Source of the DNA: Ifrita kowaldi
Taxonomy: Eukaryota > Chordata > Aves > Passeriformes > Cinclosomatidae
Direction: 5' to 3'
Length of the DNA: 64,000 bases
Assembly (NCBI GenBank): GCA_013398055.1
Contig: VZRS01011941.1
Coordinates: 1 to 64,000, forward strand
In this document: positions 34,601 to 45,200 of the stretch, piece after piece
Numbering within the stretch: the stretch's first letter is position 1
How the letters are laid out: every line of letters begins with the position of its first letter
The notes under the pieces: model-generated
Databases searched by the model: none
The model's input: only the letters and a program-made list of their open reading frames with translations
Told to the model about the DNA's origin: nothing
Made by a program: the position numbers and the translations under genes

Positions 34601-37600
34601 ATAAAATACAAATTCATTTTTTATACAGAAAGAAGTAGTGGAAGGCGTCCCTGCCCATGGCAGGAGGTTGGAACTGGATGATCTTTAAGCTCCTTCCAAC
34701 CCAAACCATCGTGTGATTCTATGAAATAATTATCTTTTCAAACACAATTTCTTCAAACTTAAAGTCAGGCACCCAATTTTCCATTAACAGTCAGAGAAGT
34801 TCTGCATTTCCATGTGAAAAATGCATGAAAAGCAATTATCTTTGGCAAAATCACCTCTCCATCCCCTACTCCGGACCCCTGCAAGGCCTTGGCATCTTCC
34901 CAGGAAGCTCCTTGTGCCCCGGAGTGGGTGGTGAACCCAGAGCAAGGGCAGAGCCCAGCTCCCTGCTCCCACCCACGGGGAGGATGTGATTCATGCAGGG
35001 TGCTCCTCAGCACATCCTCCCCATCACCCCCAAATCACGAGGAGCTGATGAGTCCTGCTGGCACTGGGTCATCTGCTGCCACCACGCTCTGACCTGTCCC
35101 CGCTCGGCAGGAGCCCTAAAACCCCACTGAAGCTTTGAGAAGCTCAACCCACCCAGGATCAGCACATTCCCTCCTGTTTTAGCACTGAATGAGCCACAGG
35201 GATGTCTTAATCAAGCCAGAATTAAAATTTCAAAAGAAAACTCTTTCAGGAAGCTTTTCAGTAATTAATCTGAAAATTCAGGCAATAATCCCAAACTTCC
35301 AACATCCAGCTTCCACTAGGGATGATCAACAGAGGTAGGGGCCTTGTAGAAAGGAATAAATTGGTTTTTAATTGTTTTCTTTTTCTCCTGTGAAGAAAGA
35401 ACACACTCTTCTAGTGCCCAGGGTTCACACAGGAATCACAGAACAAAAAAAGAAGGAGCCTCTGTTATTCTGCTGAGTGTCCAAGGAGTGCAATGGACCT
35501 CTCAAGGGTCATTCAGGCTTTAAGGACAAAATCAAAGGTGCTGGAGAACACCATCAGGCACATAAATCTAAGAGAACTGTCCTCAGAGTGTCAAGAACTG
35601 TCCTCAGAACTCTTTTCTGCCTGCTGGGTGTCTTCATCTCTCAGCATCTGGTTTATTTTTACCAAAAAAATCACTTGGGACCAAACTTCTCAGGTTGGTG
35701 CACGTGCCTTGGCAGCGCTGGCTCACAGGGCTCACCACTTTCAGCCTAAATTTGTTCCTAATTCCCACTGGAGCCCCTGTATCTGCATGCCCAGAGATGC
35801 CTGGCCCCTGCCATGCTGGATCAGGCTGTGTGGAGCAAACACTGCAGCGGGCACAGACCCCTGGAGCATCCCCAGGGCAGGGCTGAGGCACAGAACCAGA
35901 AAATCATGGAATGGTTTGGGCTGGAAGGATCTTTTAAAGCTCATCCAGTCTCACCCTGCCATGGCAGGGACACCTTCCACTGTCCCAGGCTGCTCCCAGC
36001 CCCAATGTCCAGCCTGGCCTTGGGCACTGCCAGGGATCCAGGGGCAGCCACAGCTGCTCTGGGCACCCTGTGCCAGTCAGGGTCCAGCAGCTCCCACCCC
36101 ACGGCCTGTGCCACGTGGAAAGCTTTGAACCATCCAGATCCTGCAGGATTTGGCAGCTGTGGCTCCGTGGGGCAGACACAGGAGTCACCTCCGGGGCTGA
36201 GTGCAGGGGGATGTGAGTGCTGTGAAGGAGAGGGCAGCACGGGGGTGTCTGTGCTGCATTTATCAGCCCCTTTCCTGCCAGGGCTGCATAACAAACCTCT
36301 GTGGGTCAGCTTTATGCTCCAACATCAATCACTGGGATTTCCAGCTGCCTTTGCACCTTCCTTCCCCTCTCATCCTGGAGCAAACAGCTCCTCCATCCAC
36401 ACAAACAGCCACAGGAAAGAAAACACATCGAGCACCAACCCCATCCAACCCCCAACCCCATCACTGCTCGTTTTTGGGGATCAAACCCCAGGTTTTTTGG
36501 GTGCAGACAGAATCCCACATGCTCAAAACACAGGCCAGAAAATTACCGAAGCAAAGAGGGGTTTAAACACTGAAACAGATGGTTTGTTTCACTCTGAACC
36601 TCAGAGCAAATTAATCAGGAAAGTCAAAATTCACCAGCGCACACCTTGTCAAGCTGGTTCTCACTTTCATTTTGTCAACTTCGATAAGGATTTCCACCAT
36701 GCTCCCTGTCTGATCAGGCAAAACTCTGTGGTTTAAATTGATCACCAACCAAGCTGCAGCTATAAACATGCTCCCAGTTAAGGAGGTAACTCAACAGCCT
36801 GCCTAATCCACACGTGCACTGGCTCCCACAAATCCACGCTTGACATTTAAGCTCCCGTTTTGCTTCTGCTGTGGAGGGAAGTGAAAAGAAGTCATCAAAA
36901 GTCTGGAGAAGGCCCCAAATGCAGGCTCCTGGTGGTGTGTTTCTCCCCAGGAAGTGGCCCTGCAGCAGCTCAGCACAGACTCCAGGTACAGCCCATCCCT
37001 GAGACCACACTCAGGCTCTGGGCACAAAACACTGACCAAGGCCATGCTCAACAGGAAAACCCTGAAAGCTGAGATACTTCATAGAAACTCCGTGCAAGGG
37101 CATGGGAGCAGCAAAGAGGGAAGTGGTGGGATGATAGCAAAGAGCAAAAAGCCAAATTATCAGGAAGAAAGAAGTCAAACCCCACTGAGGCAATATTAAG
37201 GCCACACTGTGTCCTCTTCTCTAAGTACTTCCCACAGAGGTGAAACACCCAGATCCCCCAAAACCCTTCCCACCACCATCACAAAAATCAATGCTAAAGA
37301 GATTCAGACTCGGTGTTCCTCTCCTGCAGCTTCAGGCAAACATTAAAGACCTTCTGTAAATGTCAGCAAGAGGCAAACAGTCCATACAATACAATTTGGC
37401 ATCAAATAGCAGTAAACATTCCAGATTTTATCCAGAGCAAGGGTCCCCACCCATGGCACAGCCCATAGGAACAGCACCAATCACACACCAAACACCAGAA
37501 TTATTAATGCTTGCAGATATTTTGGTTTTCCCCCCATTTTTGGCCATCCATGTGTAAAAACTTACATTAAACTCCTCCCTGAAGAGCTTCCCCTCGTCTG

Positions 37601-39200
37601 CTGAGCGTATCCGGATTTCCTCCTCCAGGTTTTCCACTGGGATAGGGAAATACTTTTTGGGGCCCGAGGGAGACCTGCTGAGCAGCATGACCCGTTGCTG
37701 TTCTGTCAGGACAAGGGCAGCATGTGTTAAGGGCATGGCCAGAGAGAGAGATTTCCAACTACAAATTAATCTTTATGCTGGAAGATGCCCAACCAAACTT
37801 CTGCAGTGACACTCTGAGGTGATAAAGGTGATTTAAAAGAAATAAAATACCAAACCATAGGCCAAGCATTGGTGAAATTAATGATTTCTGTATTTACAGT
37901 GGATTAAAATGCGACCAAGTTTTATTCAGAAAAGGAGGAAGTTCTTTCTGCTGACAGGACAGGGACTGCAGGGGCAGCTTTTGGCAGCTACCACCAAAGA
38001 GATGCTGCGAGATTATTTCATCTTGAGCGGAAATAATAACAATAATAAAGATAAAAATTTATCTTTAACTCGGCAGCCACCAGGAACTGTGCCCCAAGAG
38101 GAGCTGCTGCCCCTGTGCACGAGCAGCAGCCCAGCAGGAAGCTGATGGGTATTTTTAGGGTTTTGACTTTCCCTCCGACTGGCACCCTCTTTAACTCACT
38201 CATCACTTCACACACAGCGAAGTGGAACTGGCAAAACCCACAGAGTGATTCGTTTTTATCTCTAACTGTATCATTTTTCTCTGGGTTGTGCCTAAAAGAG
38301 CTTGCACGGCCCCTCCAGGTTTGCTGGGTTGGAACTGGGCCCCACAGCAGAGCCAGCCTGGGGATCCCCACGGGTAGAAACAAACCCAGCACAACTCAAA
38401 CCAGTGGGAAACATTTTTAACTCCTCAGAGTGTTTTATTTCAGTGCCTCTGGCTTAAAACTGCCCCATCTCAGCCCCTACTTCCTGTTCAGAAACCACCC
38501 AATGTATTCACAAAGAGTTAAGGACCTTTTTCCCCCATTTTAAGAAGGAATACTGCAATTCTTTCTCTAAATCCAAGGATCAGTGTCAGAAACCTGGATC
38601 TCAGCTGGCACCCTGGTGAAACCTCTCCCAAGAGCCCAGGGAAGTTTTACACAGAAACATTTGCTGTATCACAACCTAAAGTGAAACTTATTTCAAACCA
38701 GCAACTGAAAGTTAAGATTTTACACAGACTACTTGAATATGGATTCCTAAATATGGACCTCTGCTCCAAGGGCAGGTTGGATGAGACAGCCAAGTGTTGG
38801 AAGGTGTCCCTGCCTATGGCAGGGGCTGGAACTGGAGGAGTTTAAGGTCCCTTCCAACCCAAACCATTTGTGACTGTATTTTTTTTAACTATTTTCTCTT
38901 TACTAACAACCCTGTCAGTTATATTATAAATAAAAGCAAACACTGAGTAATTCTTGATTAGAGAACAAGGCACACACAAACAAACCCAAGAGTTTGAAAG
39001 CAAATCTCTCCCTACCTTGTTCTTCCAAGATCCCATTTGGCATCTTCTTGTCGCCGGAGTTCACCACAGCTTTCCTGTGTCTCCTGAACCTGCAACAGAG
39101 ACACCACGTTAGCCTGGGCACCTCTGCTGGGAGGAAGCAGCACTTCCCCACAGCCCTTTGTGACCCACCATGTAATTCTGGAGAAACTCTTTCTGTTCAT
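19546..39200 (-). CDS. PTPRE: PTPRE cytosolic isoform (PTP-epsilon-C), alternative first exon at 39200-39169
   Basis: A minus-strand ATG at 39200-39198 opens MNRKSFSRIT, followed by TG and a GTGGGT donor. Its phase matches the acceptor before 39089, giving MNRKSFSRITW-FRRHRK. This is the bird counterpart of human cytosolic PTP-epsilon, MSNRSSFSRLTW-FRKQRK. Using the 17 downstream exons shared with the receptor form gives 638 residues (human 642), without signal peptide or transmembrane helix. Known: this form is cytoplasmic and is made from a separate promoter in haematopoietic and other cells. The first exon lies between the transmembrane exon and the juxtamembrane exon. Confidence 0.88.
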
Positions 39201-42200
39201 GCTGGCAGGGCGGGCACGGCCCCGTCTGTGCCGCGCCGAGGCTCTGCCTCCCCTTTTGCTTCCGTGGGAGGGCACAAAGGATGGGGCTGAGCCACTGCAC
39301 GGCCCTACAAACACCCACCTGAAAAAATACCCCACCAGCACCACGAAAATGATGACCACCAGCACCAGGATCAGCAGCGAGGTCAGCAGCTCCTTGTGCA
39401 AGTTGTTCTCCTCGGTAGAATCTGGGGATGGAACACAAGGAATGTGGAATATTAGACGTGAATCCTCCTCCGGCACAAAAGCTCTGCTTGGTGCATCAAA
39501 AACTCTGCCCAATAATCTGCCTCTGCTTACTAAAAGCAGCACAATTACTTGGCACAGGCAAAGCTCAAACTGAAAGTTATTTTTTTTTATTTTTTAATTT
39601 TTTCCCCCTCTTCAAAAGCACAAGCAGACCACTCACTTCAGAGAAAATCACAGATATTTTTTTGGAATGCCTGGTTAAGCAAAGGATTTACCTGCAGTCA
39701 GAGAAAGCTGAACAGGTATTAAGCTGAATTTGAAGTCCATTAAAAGGTTTGCTGCAGAGCCCTTGTGCCCATCAGCTGCTTCTCAACCAGACAGAAACCA
39801 CCCAAAAATGCCACCTTTCATACAGATTTTATTTACTCATATTCTATATAAATATACGAGCGAGTAGGAATAATGAGATTTGCCTCAGAATGGAGATTAA
39901 AGAACATCTTTGTTCTATCTGGTACAAACTCTGAGCCTCACCCTTCTGTTCAGTGTTTTATGGATTTGTCTCTTTACCTTTCACTTTCATTATGCTTCTG
40001 TAACCTTTTAGTTCTACTGAATAATTCAATACAGAACAGATTAAAATCATAAAAAACCCAACATGTTTTATTTAAGGAAGCCAAACTCCCAGCCTGAACC
40101 TTCGGCAAGCAAAACACAACCCTACAACCACTCCTCCAAAATTAAGGCAATGTCTGTTGCTGCTGGTATTTTGGATTTTTTTCCCTTTTAAACTACATTT
40201 ACACACTTCTAATGGGTTTTTTTACCATTCCTACAGTGGTCTTTGAGCACTGACAGATGGAAAGGTTGGATGGGATATTGGGAAGGAATTGTTCCCTGGG
40301 AGGGTGGGCAGGCCCTGGCACAGGGTGCCCAGAGCAGCTGTGGCTGCCCCTGGATCCCTGGCAGTGCCCAAGGCCAGGCTGGACATTGGGGCTGGGAGCA
40401 GCCTGGGACAGTGGAAGGTGTCCCTGCCCATGGCAGGGGTGGCACTGGATGATTTTTAAGATCCCTTCCAACCCAAACAATTCTGGGATTCAATAAAATA
40501 TTGAGGAGCTCATAACACCTGCAATAACTCAGAAAGGATTCATATGGATCAACCAACTACCCAGAATCGATGGCTGCAAAACCATTTGAGTCTTGGGAGC
40601 AGCTGGAAACTCTCTGGGTGCTCAACCACGGCATGAGGGCATGGGAAAAAATTCCTTTAGAGGCACAGGTGAGCTGGGGACACACAGGGAAAGAAGGTCT
40701 CGTAAGTCAACATCATAATCTGAAGCCAGGGAAGGCAATAAAACGCATGAGAGATGACATTTAAGTGGTGTATAAAGATAAAAGTGACAGGCATGACAAA
40801 ATTGTAATCAGAAGCCATGACTTGGCAGGGTTTCAGGAAATCACTCTTGGAAGGAGTGTCTGGATGGAGATGAATCACCACCGAACACTTTCTGTGTGCT
40901 GTTTTGCAACTCCGTCTGGAAGCCGAGGGCTGACAGGGAAACAAACACAAAAATTCCCTATTTTTGCCCCTCGCAGTCAAAATGCAGCCACTTCCACTCA
41001 CTTTTGGAGCTTAGAAATGTCACCCTCAGGATCTCAGAATGCTCCAGGATTTAGGCGTTTGTGTTGGCTCTCTTTAGCTCTGCGACAAGACCCATGATGT
41101 GAGGGGGGGGAAAAAAACAAGTTTGCATCACGAGGGAGTTGAAATTTCCCTCAGACAATTACACAATAAAATAATTACCCATCTCTTCCTTTCACAGAAC
41201 TGCTGCACTGTTTTGGGGTGTCTTTGGAGAAGTGATTCCCAGGCAAGCATTGAAAGCTCAGTCCAAGCCACGAGAAGTTGAACCTTCTGCCAAATTACTG
41301 CCCCCATTTCTTTAGCCAAGGACAGAGCACCCCTGCCACAACTAGTTTAATTCTCTGCCCCAAGATCTCGCCTCTCCTCCTACCATTTCACAAGGAAACT
41401 GGGTCAAAATCCACAGAAAGTCCCTTCTTCTTCGTACCTGGGCACATCTGTTCCCAAATCCTTGCAGTTGCTCACCAATGGCTTTATCCCTGCAGAGCCT
41501 GTGAGTGAGGCATGGTGTGGTTTAATTTTTTACCTGTAATTTGTTTTAATATCAGTAAATTCATAAATGTAGCCCAAAAAATGCATGAGAAAGTTAAAAC
41601 TGAGCTTAGGCCACTGCAGACCAGAGGCTGAAGCATCTCTGGCCAACACAACTGTCCCCAGACCAAGGAAGGTTTTAAGGGGACACTGAAACAAAGGCCT
41701 GAAATAATTTTTTAATCCCTACTCCTTCAAAAATTGATGACTGAAACGTGGCAGTAAATGGATGCAGGAGAGGCAAATCCTCCAAAGCAGGGAAACTTCT
41801 CTGCTCCCACCCCAAGTGTTGTGGCCCAAAAGCACTGGGATTTCTGCTCACAGCCAGCCAAAGACCATCCCAAGGGAATTTTTTTAGAGATATAATGGAA
41901 AAGTGACTTTAATATTCACTGGAGAGGGGGATTATCATCAGGAGGGTGCTGACAGCCCCTTGTGCTTCCCCTGGCACCACCAAGGCTGGCTCAGAAGTCT
42001 CCCTGGCTCCATCCCTGGTGCTGCTGGCCTGTGGCTCTTTCTGGAAGCACATCACCATTTCCTCCAGGGCTGGGATGTTCCCACTTTCCATTTGTGTCAA
42101 ACACAAAGCCACCCCCACAGAAAAAGGGAATTGACAGCAGCGTGTGCACATCAGTGATCCTCCCTCCACACTCCCTCCCCAACTTGGATTTTCTCCATCC

Positions 42201-45200
42201 TTGGATCACCTCCTTTGCATTTTTGGGTAAAATGGCCCATGAATAAAAGTGTGATTAAAACATTTTTTTCCCCCTCCACAAAAGCAAGCCAGCAGGGCAA
42301 GGTTTGCCCTAACCCTGAAATTATTCTGGTGAGTGACACAGAACAAAATCTTGTTTAAATGAGCACAGGAGAAATCCCACAAGAACCAACTCTATTTATG
42401 CACAGGTCTGATCTTCTTTTTAAAACCCAGAGCTATCCCAAACAAACATCCAACAGGGAATATGACAAAACCCACACTAAAGCCTCCCAGGCTATATTTG
42501 GAAGAGAAAACCCCAACCCTGCCATGCCTTGGCTGCAGGAGGCAGGAGCTGATGGGCAGCTGATAAGCAGGAGATTTGTTTGGTACACATGAAGCACAAA
42601 CCCGAATCAGAGAAAATTATTAAATAAAGGAAGGGCAAAGGAAAAAAGACAGGTAGAGGAGGGAAATCAGCACCCACAGTGGCAGAAAACAGGAGGCAAG
42701 CAGCAATAAATGGAAGTTTAACATCTCAGAGCTGAATCCCACTCAGGCAAAGCCAGCACAGCCCACCTGGCACTGCAGGCACAGAATCACTCAGCAGTCT
42801 GGGCTGGGGGGACCTTTAAATGTCACCCAGCCCAACCCTCAATCCGAAACCACCTCTTTCTGAAGTTCTGCTCTGCAAACTAATTCTTGGAATTGGGTTC
42901 CAAATTGCTCTCCCAGCAGAGCATCCCTCTGGCATTTAAATACCAAGTAAACTGAGCCAGGTTCCATCTTCGTAACTCAGTTTTCTGATGCTGCCTCATT
43001 TTTTCCATGAAACAACCACCACGAGGCTCACAGGGAAGTCCCACCTCTGGGTCCCTTCTGGATATATCAGAGTCACAGAATGGTTTGGGTTGGAAGGGTC
43101 CCCAAAGCCCATCCAGTGCCACCCCTGCCGTGGGCAGGGACACCTCCCACTGTCCCAGGCTGCTCCCAGCCCCAATGTCCAGCCTGGCCTTGGGCACTGC
43201 CAGGGATCCAGGGGCAGCCACAGCTGCTCTGGGCACCCTGTGCCAGGGCCTGCCCACCCTCCCAGGGAACAATTCCTGCCCAATATCCCATCCAAATCTC
43301 CCGATTTTCAGCTTAAAGCCATTCCCTGTGTCCTGTCTCTCCATCCCTTGTCCCAAGTCCCTCTCCAGCTCTCCTGGAGCCCCTTCAGGTCCTGGAAGGC
43401 CACAATGAGATCACCCCAGAGCTTCTCCTCTCCAGGCTGAACAATCCCAGCTCTCCCAGCCTTTCCTCCCAGCAGAGCTGCTCCATCCCATTAAACATTT
43501 TGGTGCCTCCCCTGGACTTGCTCCAACAGCTCCACGTCCTTCCCATGCTGGGACCCCCGAGCTGGACACGGTGTCCTGGGTGGGGTTTCTCCAGAGTGGG
43601 GCAGAGAGGGAAATAATCTGATTTTCAGACTCCCACTGATGTGTTAGAAGTTGAAACCAGCACTAAACAGGACCCCCAACGCTGCCCCATTTCCTGCCTC
43701 TTAACCTGCAACTGCTCTGATGAATTCCTCCCCTCTGCACGTTCCTACATTGGCGGTGGAAAGGAATTGCAGGATCCAAAAGCACCAACCCCATGAACGC
43801 TCATGGAGTAAATACCAGTGGAATGTAAACATTTGGAAAGGTATTTAAAGGTTTACAACTGCAACTCCCAGGCTGCTTCCACATTTCAGCTACTCAACAA
43901 GTAAAAATACAAGAGGAAGTGAAACAATCCTGTCCATGACTAATCCTGGAGAACTTACAAATATTTGAGTTACCAGGAGTTATGTGAATATCATGGACAA
44001 TATCATGAATAAACAGTCTGTAGCAAGGATCTGAGAGCATTAAGCTGTGTCTACTGGAAATATAAATTTATTTATGCAAATCCTAATAAATATTAGCTTG
44101 GAAGTTGGAATTACATGGTCCCTTCCAACCCAAACCATTCTGTGGTTTGATGGTTTATATTTATTTAATGCAGTTAAATACCTGGAGTAAATATCAGGGT
44201 AACCTTCCAGTAAATGGCAGTGCAATAAACCCCAGAATATTCTCATTTTCTGAAAGGGAAATTTCAAGGTAGCAATTTCATGGCAGCAATTTCATGGTGC
44301 TCTTGTAGGAAGTAAAATGGCAGCAGTGCTAAAAACCGACCCATGCAGACAAGACAAGTGTGTTTTAAATAAGAATAAAGCTGATGCTGTAATTCAGCAA
44401 ATCTTTGAAAAAATCAAGGCAGCTCAAATAAAGACATGAAATCATTTATACCGATTCCTTTCAGAATCAAAAGCAGCTTATCTTTTGGGATCACTCATCA
44501 AATTAGCATGCCAAAGGAAAGCTGGAATTTTTTTAGGATCTTTTAGTTCTTTCTCCAGTCTGTTAAATGGAGTTTTCTTTATGCTTCAATCAAAAATCTT
44601 TATTTTCATATTTAAAAATACCGTATTAGTTCAAAGGCTATCAAATTTATTAGATAATCCTATTATCTTGGAACTCTTTCTGCAACAATGTATTTTCAGT
44701 GTGCACCTACTTGTCTGTCAGATGAAACTCTTCCTCACTGTGAAGTCAGGAAGGCTTTCATATTTAGGAAAAACAGTTTAGTCACACCAATCATTTCTGA
44801 ATCGTATCACTGAAATTAAGATTTAATTAAAATCGGGATGATCAGATTACTCTTATCCATATTATCAGACTTAAATTCAACACAATTTCCAGTTAATCTC
44901 TGAAGATGAACAACATTAATGGCAAAACTCCTTTTATTCTCTCGTTATTAAAATCTGGGAAGTGATAAAACCAACAAGTGACTTCCCCTTCTCAATTCCC
45001 ATATTCTTGCATATTCAGCCCAATATCAGTAACTTGTTTTTCTACAGCTCCAGGTGCCAGACAAGACGCAGGGGCCGACAATGCTTCAGCGAGCCAATTA
45101 ATTAGCAAATTTACACTCAGCTAAAGCTTCATTTCTATTCATAATTTGGTTATTTTGGGAGCACGAAGCACAGCCACACTCAGATTGTCACTGCTGATGG

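Larger units (their letters stand above)
33397..37565 (-). other. PTPRE intron (4.2 kb)
   Basis: Contains CR1 pieces at 34633-34723 and 35899-36077. The remaining sequence holds no exon that fits PTPRE phase and nothing else recognised. Confidence 0.6.

Noticed and set aside
35813..36736. 307-codon plus-strand frame
   Set aside because: It passes through an antisense CR1 3' end and unrelated intron sequence; no domain is recognisable.
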